Positions 1 to 10,917 of a stretch of DNA of 64,000 bases are shown here, piece by piece. Positions within the stretch are counted from its first letter, which is position 1, and every line of letters starts with the position of its first letter. A program made the position numbers and the translations under genes. The stretch comes from Fidelibacterota bacterium (lineage in GTDB: Bacteria > Fidelibacterota > Marinisomatia > Marinisomatales > Marinisomataceae): NCBI GenBank assembly GCA_019650355.1, contig BOWX01000001.1, positions 254,234 through 318,233 on the forward strand, given 5' to 3'. Under the pieces are notes generated by a model. The model did not search any database. It was not told the origin of the DNA and saw only the letters and a list, made by a program, of their open reading frames with translations.

Positions 1-2
1 TG

Positions 3-185
3 AATGATGAAGGTACCTTATTTTTAAGTGAATTTTGGAAAATCCCAATTAATTCTCCCACAATGCAAGAGTTGGCATTATTGACCTGCGCAGGAAGAGG
101 ACCTACAATGGGTGGGAATGAGGAAGCTAGAGAAAAATCATTTAAATTTGCCGCAGATTTTTTTAGCAAAAATCTAATGAATTAA
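3..185 (+). CDS. C-terminal end of a truncated CDS (product unknown)
   Basis: Open frame from the window edge: ...NDEGTLFLSEFWKIPINSPTMQELALLTCAGRGPTMGGNEEAREKSFKFAADFFSKNLMN*. Confidence 0.5.
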   Translation, partial: NDEGTLFLSEFWKIPINSPTMQELALLTCAGRGPTMGGNEEAREKSFKFAADFFSKNLMN

Positions 186-220
186 CTTTTTAAAAAAATT
201 CTCTTAAAAAGATAATTTAT

Positions 221-2632
221 TTGTTAGTTTTCAGTATGGGGACGCGCTATAAAATTCTATTTTTAATAATTTCTTTATTCATAATAATAAATTATGCTGT
301 AAATGTTTTTTTGAGTCCAGCAGAAGTTTCGTATGAAGGCATAAATGAAGAGCTTTCATTATCAGATGATGTGGAAGTATTGTTCGATGATTATGGTGTT
401 CCAAGCGTTTTTGCTGTCAGCGATTCTGATATGTTTAAAGTAGCAGGTTATTTGGGTGCTAGAGATAGATTGTTTCAAATGGCCTTTTTAAAATATGCAT
501 ATAAAGGTCAACTTAGTGCTGTTGTTAATGATACACTTTTTACAGAAGATCGTTTTTTAAGAACACTTGGTTTTGAAAAAATTGCTCAAAAAACTTTGAA
601 CAAAGTACCTTCAGATATTCTCGCACACTTAGAAGACACGTGCTATGGAATAAATGCCTATGTCCAAAGTTTATCTCCATCAGAATATCCGCTTGAATTT
701 AAATTATTACAAATAGATGAACTTCCTACTTTTGAACCTCTTGATATTGTTGCATTAAGTACAATGATGGCTTGGGAATTGCAAGGAGGATGGGATTCTG
801 AACTATTCTTTGGAGCAATTAATGAACAACTTGGTCCAGATTATTTATCAGAAATTTTACCATCTTATGATCCAAATTTTGTTACTATTTCTTCAAATGA
901 CGTGTTACTAAAATCATTTAAGCAGTATGCCAGCGATACTGAAAATTTGAGAAATTTATTAAAAACTGATAGAGATGGTTACGGTTCTAATGCATGGGCA
1001 GTTTCTGGAACAAAAACAAAATCTGGTAAGCCTTTACTAGCTAATGATCCACATCTTGCATACAATTTACCTCCTTGGTGGTATGAAATTCGTTTAAAAA
1101 GTAATAATTACAACTTTGGAGGTTATGGTTTGTATGGTATTCCTTTACCTGTAATAGGACATAATGAAAATATTGGATGGGGCTTTACAAATGTCATGAC
1201 AGATGATATGGATTTTTATATTGAATCATTAAACGAAGATCAAACACAATATTATGTTGATGGTGAATGGAGAGATTTAATAATTGAAGAAGAAGAATTG
1301 GTTCTTAAATCAGGTTCTAAGCGTAAAATTATTATTAGATCTACTCATAGAGGTCCAATCATATCTGAAATACATCGAGACGCTAAAGCTTTGAATAAAG
1401 CTATATCATTTAGATGGACAGAATTTGATGCGTTTGACGAAACCACTGGCTTATTTATGCTTGCAAAAGCAAAAAATTGGGAAGATTTTAATGAAGCTTC
1501 AAAGTTGTTTGGAGCTCCTGGACAAAATTGGACGTACGCTGACAAAGAAGGAAATATTGGATGGAGACCAAGTACAAAAATTCCTATCAGACTTGATGCT
1601 GATAAACTTGTTCCTTTTGATGGAACTACAACGAAGTATGATTGGCAAGGATACATTCCCTTTGATGAAATGCCATTCTCTTATAATCCTGAAAAAGGAT
1701 ATATTTCAAACGGAAATAATAAAATTGTTGGTAACGAATATCCTTATTATATATCCAGATATTGGGCTGATCCTAGTAGAGCTACTCAAATTGATAGGAG
1801 ATTAAACACGGACATAAAATTATCAACTGAAGATATGAAGTCTATTCTTAATGAAGTAACTGCTCCATTTGGCCAACAATACGCTCCACTTTTTGTTCAG
1901 AACTATTCGTTAGGTTTTTCAGATAACGCAGATAAAATATATGAAATGCTAAAAGATTGGGATGGTGTTGAATCATTAGATTCAAAAGGGGCTGTTGCAT
2001 TTCATGCAATTTATATTCACCTTGTTCAAAATATATTTCAAGATGAGTTACAGAGCTTTGGTGATGGTTCATTTGATACATTCTATAGCCTTAAATACAT
2101 AAGAACGCAAGCAATTAGAAGCATTTTTGATGGTAAGACTAATCTTTGGGTTGATAATGTAAAAACTGTCAAAAAAGAGACTCTTAACGATATTGTGAAC
2201 AAGTCTTTTGAAGACGCATTTATTTTTCTTAAAGATAAATATGGAAATCCTTCAGAACTTATATGGGGAGATGTTCATCAAGTTACTTATGAACATAATT
2301 TAGATGCAGATCCTCTGGTTCAAAGATTAATAAATTTTAGTGTTGGACCATTTCCAATGGCAGGCTCAGAAATGACTCCTAGAGCTGCAAGCTATTCTGT
2401 TAGCAAGCCTTTTGATGTTCGAGCAGGTTCCTCAATGAGAAGAATAATTGATTTTTCTGATTTTGATAATGGTTTTAGCATACTTCCAACTGGGCAATCT
2501 GGATTATTTAGATCCAAACATTATCGTGATCAAACAGAGATGTATAATAGAGGAGAATTCAAGCCATTTATGTTTACTTATGATGCTATAAATTCTTCAA
2601 AATCATCAAAATTAGTAATCAAATCAAAATAA
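221..2632 (+). CDS. Penicillin acylase family protein (Ntn-hydrolase), N-terminal membrane/signal segment
   Basis: 803 aa ORF. DGYGSNAWAVSGTKTKSGKPLLANDPHL is the Ser-nucleophile region of penicillin amidases. ATG at 236 is a possible alternative start. Confidence 0.9.
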   Translation: MLVFSMGTRYKILFLIISLFIIINYAVNVFLSPAEVSYEGINEELSLSDDVEVLFDDYGVPSVFAVSDSDMFKVAGYLGARDRLFQMAFLKYAYKGQLSAVVNDTLFTEDRFLRTLGFEKIAQKTLNKVPSDILAHLEDTCYGINAYVQSLSPSEYPLEFKLLQIDELPTFEPLDIVALSTMMAWELQGGWDSELFFGAINEQLGPDYLSEILPSYDPNFVTISSNDVLLKSFKQYASDTENLRNLLKTDRDGYGSNAWAVSGTKTKSGKPLLANDPHLAYNLPPWWYEIRLKSNNYNFGGYGLYGIPLPVIGHNENIGWGFTNVMTDDMDFYIESLNEDQTQYYVDGEWRDLIIEEEELVLKSGSKRKIIIRSTHRGPIISEIHRDAKALNKAISFRWTEFDAFDETTGLFMLAKAKNWEDFNEASKLFGAPGQNWTYADKEGNIGWRPSTKIPIRLDADKLVPFDGTTTKYDWQGYIPFDEMPFSYNPEKGYISNGNNKIVGNEYPYYISRYWADPSRATQIDRRLNTDIKLSTEDMKSILNEVTAPFGQQYAPLFVQNYSLGFSDNADKIYEMLKDWDGVESLDSKGAVAFHAIYIHLVQNIFQDELQSFGDGSFDTFYSLKYIRTQAIRSIFDGKTNLWVDNVKTVKKETLNDIVNKSFEDAFIFLKDKYGNPSELIWGDVHQVTYEHNLDADPLVQRLINFSVGPFPMAGSEMTPRAASYSVSKPFDVRAGSSMRRIIDFSDFDNGFSILPTGQSGLFRSKHYRDQTEMYNRGEFKPFMFTYDAINSSKSSKLVIKSK

Positions 2633-2636
2633 GTAT

Positions 2637-2665
2637 TTGCAAAATTTTATTTTATGTTTTAATAT
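2637..2665 (+). promoter_or_regulatory. Candidate sigma70-like promoter for trp operon leader
   Basis: TTGCAA (2637-2642), 17 nt spacer, TAATAT (2660-2665). Confidence 0.5.
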
Positions 2666-2671
2666 TTTCTC

Positions 2672-2731
2672 GTGAAAAATAACTCAAAAACATGGAAGTG
2701 GTATTTTCAAGTCGGGGGATCTGTCTTGTAA
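2672..2731 (+). CDS. trpL: trp operon leader peptide (candidate), MKNNSKTWKWYFQVGGSVL*
   Basis: Short GTG-initiated ORF with TGG AAG TGG TAT TTT, followed by a terminator directly upstream of trpE. Confidence 0.75.
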   Translation: MKNNSKTWKWYFQVGGSVL

Positions 2732-2784
2732 GCCAAGTTCATGTAAACAAGATTTTGAAACCCCGTTTATCGGGGTTTTTTTTT
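2714..2784 (+). promoter_or_regulatory. Transcription attenuator (antiterminator/terminator switch) of trp operon
   Basis: Terminator AAACCCCG-TTTAT-CGGGGTTT (2758-2778) with a 9-T run (2776-2784). Competing pairing: GGGG (2715-2718) with CCCC (2761-2764), plus GUCUUGU (2723-2729) with ACAAGAU (2747-2753). Confidence 0.7.
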
Positions 2785-2791
2785 ACATAAA

Positions 2792-4273
2792 ATGAAAAAT
2801 AAATTATCAAAAAAAGAATTTAACTTGCTTGCAAAAGATGGAAGAAAAGTTGTGCCTTTTTTCAAAAGAATAATGGCAGATACGATTACACCTACTGCAG
2901 CTTGGGCAAATTTATCAATGCACTCCGATTACGGATTCATTCTTGAATCTGTGGAGAAAGCAAAGAAAAATGGTAGATATTCTTATGTTGGCATAAATCC
3001 ATCAAGGATCTTTGAATATGACCAGAGGTCTTTATTTGAGGTTATTAATGGTAAACGAAAAAAAATAGATGCTAACTTCTTTGATTTTTTGAAAAATTTA
3101 AATGATTCACATAAAAGCCAAAAACTAGATCAACTTCCACATTTTACAGGAGGAATTGTTGGTTACTTTGGATATGAAATGATTGATTTTTTCGAAAATG
3201 TTCCAGTTAAAAAAACGAAATATTTACAAATACCTGATTCAAAATTTATGCTTTTTGAAGACATAATAGTTTTTGATCACTTAAATGGTGATGCCATTGT
3301 AGTATCAAACGTTAATCTTGAAAGAAGTGAAAATTTAAATGAACTTTTTGATGAGGCTAATTTTAGAGTTGATTCCATTGGAAATTTATTACATTCGAAT
3401 CACGAATTTAGAACTCCATTAGTCACAAAATCATTTCCTACAATCTCTAACTTTAAAAAAAGTGAATTTGAAAAAATTGTAAATAAAGCAAAAAAATATG
3501 TTAAGTCTGGCGATATTTTTCAAGTTGTTTTGAGTCAAAGATTTGAGCGAAAAACCTTATCAGAACCTTTGAATGTTTACAGAGCATTAAGGTCTATTAA
3601 TCCTTCACCATATATGTTCCATTTAAAAATTGATTCATTTGATGTTATTGGTGCTTCTCCTGAGCTTATGATTAAAGTTCAAGAAGGTGAAGTTGAAATT
3701 CGTCCAATAGCTGGTACTAGATTGAGGGGTAAAAATGCAACTGAAGATGAAAGAAATGCTCAAGATTTGTTAAACGATAAAAAGGAATTAGCTGAACACT
3801 TGATGTTGCTTGATTTAGGAAGAAATGATGTTGGAAGAGTTTCTGAATTTGATAGTGTCAAAATTAAAGAAAAAATGAATATTGAGATGTATTCACATGT
3901 GATGCACATCGTTTCAGATGTCAGAGGAAAACTTATGAAAGATAAAAACATTTTTGATGCTTTAAAAAGTGGTTTTCCTGCCGGTACAGTTTCAGGAGCA
4001 CCAAAGATAAGAGCAATGGAGATAATTAATGAATTAGAAAATGATAGTAGGGGTATTTTCTCAGGAGCGATTGGTTTTATAGATTTTAACGGAAACTTAA
4101 ACACTTGCATCTCAATAAGAACTATGATTTTAAAAAACGAAATTGCATACTTTCAAGCTGGAGCTGGTATTGTTTATGATTCGATTCCATCAAAAGAGTA
4201 TGATGAAACTGTAAATAAAGCAAAAGTCATGAATGCTGCAATTGATCTTGCTGAAAATGGATTGATAAAATGA
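2792..4273 (+). CDS. trpE: Anthranilate synthase component I
   Basis: 493 aa. Chorismate-binding motifs (GASPELMIKV, IRPIAGTRLRG, FPAGTVSGAPKIRAMEII) and an N-terminal LES feedback motif (FILESVE). Confidence 0.95.
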   Translation: MKNKLSKKEFNLLAKDGRKVVPFFKRIMADTITPTAAWANLSMHSDYGFILESVEKAKKNGRYSYVGINPSRIFEYDQRSLFEVINGKRKKIDANFFDFLKNLNDSHKSQKLDQLPHFTGGIVGYFGYEMIDFFENVPVKKTKYLQIPDSKFMLFEDIIVFDHLNGDAIVVSNVNLERSENLNELFDEANFRVDSIGNLLHSNHEFRTPLVTKSFPTISNFKKSEFEKIVNKAKKYVKSGDIFQVVLSQRFERKTLSEPLNVYRALRSINPSPYMFHLKIDSFDVIGASPELMIKVQEGEVEIRPIAGTRLRGKNATEDERNAQDLLNDKKELAEHLMLLDLGRNDVGRVSEFDSVKIKEKMNIEMYSHVMHIVSDVRGKLMKDKNIFDALKSGFPAGTVSGAPKIRAMEIINELENDSRGIFSGAIGFIDFNGNLNTCISIRTMILKNEIAYFQAGAGIVYDSIPSKEYDETVNKAKVMNAAIDLAENGLIK

Positions 4274-4833
4274 TACTTGTTATTGATAACTACGATAGCT
4301 TTACTTATAATCTTGTGCAATATATTGGTGATATAAAAAAAGATATTGTTACCAAAAGAAATGATGAAACGTCCTTAAAAAATGTTAAAGAAATTAATCC
4401 TTCCCATATAGTTATTTCTCCTGGGCCGGGAAAACCTGAAAACGCAGGAAATATTGTTGAAGTCATTCAACATTTTTATCAAAAAGTTCCAATATTAGGT
4501 GTTTGTCTAGGACATCAGGCAATTGGATATGCTTTTGGTGGTGAAATAGTTCAAGCGAAAAAAATTATGCATGGTAAAGTCTCAAATGTTAATCATTTTG
4601 GTTCAAAATTATTTAAAGGTATAAATGATAGCTTTAATGCCACTAGATATCATTCGCTAATTGTTGATAAAGCCTCTTTACCTACTTGCTTGGAAGTAAT
4701 TGCTGAAACTGATAATAAAACCATCATGGGACTTAAACACAAGACTTCAAATCTTTATGGAGTTCAATTTCACCCTGAATCGATTGCTACAAAAGACGGT
4801 AAAGTCATAATTAAAAATTTTTTGGAAATATAG
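4270..4833 (+). CDS. trpG: Anthranilate synthase component II (glutamine amidotransferase)
   Basis: 187 aa; DNYDSFTYNLVQ, GVCLGHQ, GVQFHPES; overlaps trpE stop. Confidence 0.95.
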   Translation: MILVIDNYDSFTYNLVQYIGDIKKDIVTKRNDETSLKNVKEINPSHIVISPGPGKPENAGNIVEVIQHFYQKVPILGVCLGHQAIGYAFGGEIVQAKKIMHGKVSNVNHFGSKLFKGINDSFNATRYHSLIVDKASLPTCLEVIAETDNKTIMGLKHKTSNLYGVQFHPESIATKDGKVIIKNFLEI

Positions 4834-5829
4834 ATGATTGAATCAATAAAAAAAGTTGTAAAAAAAGAAAACCTCAACGAGAATGAAGCTTTTGAAATTA
4901 TGCTAGAATTAATGAAAGGAAATCTAGATGACATTCAAATTGCAGCTTTATTAGTTGGTTTAAGGTCAAAAGGAGAAACAGTTGATGAAATAACTGGTTT
5001 TGCAAAAGCTATGCGACAAACTATGATTGAATTAGATCTTAATTTTCCTGCTATTGATATGTGTGGTACAGGCGGAGATTATTCTGGAACATTTAATATT
5101 TCAACTGCATCATCAATTGTTGTAGCTGGAGCAGGAATAAAGGTAGCTAAACACGGTAATAGATCTATGACATCAAAATCAGGTTCAGCTGATGTTCTCG
5201 AAGCATTGAACGTAGATATAAATAAATCAAATGAAAATTGTATTCGAAGTTTAGAAAAAAATAATATATGCTTCATGTTTGCTCCCAATTTTCATCCAGC
5301 TGTAAAAAATGCTATGAATGTTAGAAGTAAATTAAAAATTAAAACAGTTTTCAATATTTTAGGTCCATTATGCAATCCTGCAAATGTTAAAAATCAAGCA
5401 ATGGGAGTTTTTGATTCGTCATTGACTAAAATTCAAGCACAAGTATTAAAAAATTTAGGTTCAAAGAATGTTATGGTTTTTAACGGAGATGATGGCCTTG
5501 ACGAGCTTACTACAACTTGCGGTTCTAATATTTCTTATTTTTTAAATGATAGTAAAATTATCAACTTAAAATTTGATCCAAAGTCTGTAGGAATTTCTTT
5601 GTCAAAACATGAAGATTTACAGGGAGGTACTTCAGATATTAATGCAAAAATTATTTTGGATATTTTAAATGGAAAAAAAGGTCCTAACAGAGATATAGTT
5701 TTGCTGAATGCCGCTGCAGGAATCATGGTTGGAGGTAAAGCAACGTCTTTAAAAGAAGGTTATTCTTTAGCAAAAGAATCAGTCGATTCGTTATCGGCTC
5801 TCAATGTATTGAAAGGTATTCAAAAGTGA
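4834..5829 (+). CDS. trpD: Anthranilate phosphoribosyltransferase
   Basis: 331 aa; DMCGTGGD, KHGNRSMTSKSGSADVLEALN. Confidence 0.95.
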   Translation: MIESIKKVVKKENLNENEAFEIMLELMKGNLDDIQIAALLVGLRSKGETVDEITGFAKAMRQTMIELDLNFPAIDMCGTGGDYSGTFNISTASSIVVAGAGIKVAKHGNRSMTSKSGSADVLEALNVDINKSNENCIRSLEKNNICFMFAPNFHPAVKNAMNVRSKLKIKTVFNILGPLCNPANVKNQAMGVFDSSLTKIQAQVLKNLGSKNVMVFNGDDGLDELTTTCGSNISYFLNDSKIINLKFDPKSVGISLSKHEDLQGGTSDINAKIILDILNGKKGPNRDIVLLNAAAGIMVGGKATSLKEGYSLAKESVDSLSALNVLKGIQK

Positions 5830-6584
5830 ATATTTTAGATAAGATTTTGAATCATAAAAAAACAGAAATTGAGAAAATTCCTGAAATACATTTAGAAAGC
5901 TCCAACTTTAAAAGACTCAGTTTAAAAAAAGCTTTAAAAAGAGACAAAATATCTATAATTGCAGAAATAAAATTTGCATCACCAAGTGAGGGAATAATTC
6001 TTAAAAAGGGTGAACATATTCAAATTGCTAAAGATTATGAAAATGCTGGCGCTGCAGCTATTTCTGTTCTAACTGATAGACGATTTTTTAATGGTGATAT
6101 TAAATTTTTAAAGGATATTAAAAATGCAGTGAACATTCCTGTTATGCAAAAAGATTTTATCATAAGTAAAAAACAAATTTTACAAGGAATGAGCCATGGC
6201 TCTGACGCTTTCTTATTAATTGCTGAAGCCTTGAACTATAATGATTTGGCAGACCTTTATAACCTTGGATTAAATGAGAAATTGGAAACATTAGTAGAAA
6301 TTCACGATAGAAAAAACCTTTTAACTATTAATGAGCTTTGTCCAACAATTGTCGGCGTTAATTGTAGAAATTTAAAAAAAATGGAACTTGATTTTTCAAG
6401 ATTTGAGAGATTTTTTCCAAAACTACCTAAAGATTCGCTTAAAGTTGCAGAAAGTGGTTTTAAAAGTACCAAAAAAATAAAAATTGTTGAACAACTGGGA
6501 TATGATGCCATACTTATGGGAACATCTTTGATGAAAAGTAAAAATCCTGGAAAAAAACTTGAAAGAATTATTAAAGAGTTATGA
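5826..6584 (+). CDS. trpC: Indole-3-glycerol phosphate synthase
   Basis: 252 aa; AEIKFASPSEG, VGVNCRNLKKMELD, VAESGF. Confidence 0.95.
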   Translation: MNILDKILNHKKTEIEKIPEIHLESSNFKRLSLKKALKRDKISIIAEIKFASPSEGIILKKGEHIQIAKDYENAGAAAISVLTDRRFFNGDIKFLKDIKNAVNIPVMQKDFIISKKQILQGMSHGSDAFLLIAEALNYNDLADLYNLGLNEKLETLVEIHDRKNLLTINELCPTIVGVNCRNLKKMELDFSRFERFFPKLPKDSLKVAESGFKSTKKIKIVEQLGYDAILMGTSLMKSKNPGKKLERIIKEL

Positions 6585-7213
6585 TAGATTTGAAAATTTG
6601 CGGTATAACTAATTATAAAGACGCTTTGCATGCAAAAAATGCAGGGGCAACTGCAATTGGGATGATATTTTACGGTAAAAGCCCAAGATGTGTTGATATA
6701 GAAAATGCAAAAAAAATCAGCATGAGTTCTTCTGGGTTAAAAAAAATTGGCATTTTTGTAAATGAGAGTAAAAATATTATTAATGATGTCATAAATGAAT
6801 TAAATCTTGATGCAATTCAGCTACACGGAAATGAAACACCTGAATTTTGTAATAATTTCAAAGTTCCGGTCATAAAAGCTTTATCTGTTTCAAAAAAAAG
6901 TGATTTAAATGTAATAAATAATTATGATGTACACGCAATTCTGCTTGATAATAGAACAAGAAATCAATTTGGAGGTACTGGTAAAATCTTTAATTGGAAA
7001 ATAATTGAAAATGTTAAATTCAATCTTCCAATCATACTATCAGGGGGTTTAAATGAGAATAATATTTTGGATGGTATTAATCAGATCAATCCTCATGCAG
7101 TTGATATAAATAGTGGTGTTGAAAAAAGTCCTGGATTAAAAAGTAAGTCAAAAATCTTTAGGATTGTCAAAATTTTAAAACAAACAAAAAAGAAGGAGTT
7201 TAGTTTTGGATAG
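6581..7213 (+). CDS. trpF: Phosphoribosylanthranilate isomerase
   Basis: 210 aa; [36 protein letters not shown]. Confidence 0.95.
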   Translation: MIDLKICGITNYKDALHAKNAGATAIGMIFYGKSPRCVDIENAKKISMSSSGLKKIGIFVNESKNIINDVINELNLDAIQLHGNETPEFCNNFKVPVIKALSVSKKSDLNVINNYDVHAILLDNRTRNQFGGTGKIFNWKIIENVKFNLPIILSGGLNENNILDGINQINPHAVDINSGVEKSPGLKSKSKIFRIVKILKQTKKKEFSFG

Positions 7214-8412
7214 TTTAGTTAAAAAATATAATATGCCTGATAAGCATGGGCATTTTGAAGAATTTGGTGGAAAATATGTTCCTGAAACTCTTATTCCTGC
7301 ATTGGATGAATTAGAGCAGGAATATTTAAAGAGCAAGAAAGATAAAAATTTCCAAAAAGAATTTTTTAATTTGCTTAAACATTATGGAGGTAGACCAACT
7401 CCATTATACTTAGCTAAAAATATTTCCGAAGAACTAGGTTTTAATGTATGGCTTAAAAGGGAAGATCTAAATCATACCGGTGCACATAAAATAAACAATG
7501 CTCTTGGACAAATTTTATTGGCACATAGAATGGGAAAGAAAAGAATCATTGCTGAAACAGGAGCAGGACAACATGGTGTAGCTACTGCAGCAGCAGCTGC
7601 TAAATTTGGTTTAGAATGTATTGTTTATATGGGCGAGGAAGATATTGAGCGTCAAAAGCTAAATGTGTTTAAAATTAATTTAATGGGAGCAAAAGTTATT
7701 CCTGTTACTTCAGGATCTAAAACTTTAAAAGATGCCACAAATGAAGCAATTAGGGATTGGGTAACAAATGTAGAAGATACATTTTACATTATTGGTTCTT
7801 CTGTTGGACCTCACCCATACCCAATGCTTGTTCGTGATTTTCAATCTGTAATTGGTACTGAAACAAAAAAACAATTTACAGATATGACAAATAAAAAATT
7901 ACCTGACAGACTTATAGCATGTGTTGGTGGTGGGTCTAATGCTCTTGGTTTATTTTATCCTTTCATCGATGATGACGTAAAAATAGTTGGAGTTGAAGCT
8001 GCAGGAAAGGGGATTGATACAAATCAGCATGCTGCTACTCTTACAAAGGGTGAATTTGGTGTATTGCATGGTGCAGCATCAATGTTACTCAAAGTATGGA
8101 TGGTCAAATTGCTTTACCTTATTCTTTATCCGCAGGTTTGGATTATCCAGGAATTGGTCCAGAACACAGTTATCTTCAAAAAACCAAAAGAGTTGAATAT
8201 TCATCAGCAACGGATAATGAAGCGTTAGAAGCATTCAAGTGGTTGTCTGAAAAAGAGGGAATAATTCCAGCTTTAGAAACTGCACATGCTGTTGCTTATT
8301 TAAAAAATAAAAATAATAATATCAAAAAAATGAACATGTTATTTTGAATTTATCTGGAAGAGGAGATAAGGATATAAATACTATTGCAAAGGAATTGGGT
8401 ATTGAATTATGA
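7206..8412 (+). CDS. trpB: Tryptophan synthase beta chain (frameshifted at about 8090 and again near the 3' end)
   Basis: TTG start; [40 protein letters not shown]. The frame continues in the ORFs at 8096-8347, then to TGA overlapping the trpA ATG. Confidence 0.9.
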
Positions 8413-9160
8413 ATAGAATAAAAAAACTTTTCGCAACAGATTCTAAAAAATTAATAGTATTTATTACTGCAGGTTTTCCAAATAAAGATAGTACGAAGGA
8501 TTTAGTTTTGGAAGCATTAAGGAGGAGCTGATATGATTGAGATAGGTATTCCTTTTTCGATCCTCAAGCAGATGGACCAGTTATTCAAGAAGCAAACGAA
8601 ATAGCTTTAAACAATGGAATTACACTACTTGAAATTTTTGAACAAGTAAAGGAGATTAGAGAGAAACTGACGTCCCTATTGCGCTAATGGGTTATTATAA
8701 TCCAATTCTTAGGATGGGTACAAAGGATTTCATAAAAAATGTAATGATGCAGAAATCGATGGGGTTATTCTTCCAGATTTACCTCTTGATGAATCTGTTG
8801 AATTTTGTAATAATTTAAAGAATAAAAATATTTCTCCATACTTCTTGTAGCTCCAAACACTTCGGAAAAAGAATTAAGAAAATTTCAAAACTTGCAGGAG
8901 ATCTAATATATGCTGTAAGCATTTTAGGTATTACTGGTAATGACTTGAGTTCAAAAATAATTTGGAGAACTACTTAGCAAAAGTAAGAGAAAATAGCGAA
9001 ACGCCATTTATGGTAGGTTTTGGTATAAGCTCAAATGATGATGTTAATTGGTTTAATAGTTTTTCAGATGGAGCTGTAGTTGGATCTGCAGTTATAAAAA
9101 AGTTCTCAAAGATACAAAAAGGGTGTTGTTGAAAATTTTGTAAAAAACCTAAAAAAATAA
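8409..9160 (+). CDS. trpA: Tryptophan synthase alpha chain (multiple frameshifts)
   Basis: Frame fragments: [99 protein letters not shown]. Confidence 0.85.
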
Positions 9161-9189
9161 TTTTTGTTTCTCAATTAGATTTTTATCAC

Positions 9190-9195
9190 TAATAT
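9190..9195 (+). promoter_or_regulatory. Candidate -10 box (TAATAT) for the aromatic operon leader
   Basis: Same hexamer and same 6-nt distance to the leader start codon as at trpL; the -35 is weak or unclear. Confidence 0.4.
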
Positions 9196-9201
9196 GCTCT
9201 G

Positions 9202-9261
9202 ATGAAAAATTTTAACAACTATTATTTCTATTTTAGATGCAGGGGGACTATAGGCGCCTGA
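9202..9261 (+). CDS. Aromatic operon leader peptide (candidate, Tyr/Phe-rich), MKNFNNYYFYFRCRGTIGA*
   Basis: ATG AAA AAT TTT AAC AAC TAT TAT TTC TAT TTT ... TGA, followed by antiterminator/terminator elements and the chorismate mutase gene. Confidence 0.75.
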   Translation: MKNFNNYYFYFRCRGTIGA

Positions 9262-9321
9262 TAGAATAATTATATCACAAACTATAGAAACCCTAGCAAA
9301 AAAATGTTAGGGTTTTTTTTT
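9241..9321 (+). promoter_or_regulatory. Transcription attenuator of chorismate mutase/DAHP synthase operon
   Basis: Terminator AAACCCTAGC-AAAAAAAT-GTTAGGGTTT (9288-9315) with T-run 9313-9321. Competing antiterminator: AGGG(GGA)CTATAG (9241-9253) with CTATAG(AAA)CCCT (9282-9294). Confidence 0.75.
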
Positions 9322-9330
9322 GGAGGAATT

Positions 9331-9589
9331 ATGATTGAAATAAATAATGAAAGAGAAAATATTGATAACATTGATAATATGATTTTTGACCTTTTAGTAG
9401 ATAGGTTAGATCCTGTTATGAAGATTGGTGAAATCAAATCTAAAATAATATACCAATTGAAGATTCAAAGCGAGAAAATTCCATTTATGCTAGAATTGAT
9501 GCAAGATTTTCTGAAAAAAAAGGCAAAATATTTAAAGAAATATATCAAAGTGTAATATCTGCTTCTAAAAAAGTTGAAGGGAATGAATT

Positions 9590-9593
<4 letters not shown>
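9331..9593 (+). CDS. Chorismate mutase (AroQ-type, monofunctional; one frameshift)
   Basis: SD GGAGG; MIEINNERENIDNIDNMIFDLLVDRLDPVMKIGEIKSK... ARIDARFSEKKGKIFKEIYQSVISASKKVEGNEL. Confidence 0.75.

Positions 9594-10917
<1,324 letters not shown>

Noticed and set aside
1345-1656. Antisense ORFs (here and many others, e.g. 3760-4110, 13112-13447, 22289-22645, 35770-36084)
   Set aside because: They lie fully opposite well-supported genes; low complexity and composition mirror the sense codons.
4834-4900. Attenuator-like structures elsewhere in the trp genes
   Set aside because: Genes overlap or abut with no leader-sized gap and no poly-T hairpin.
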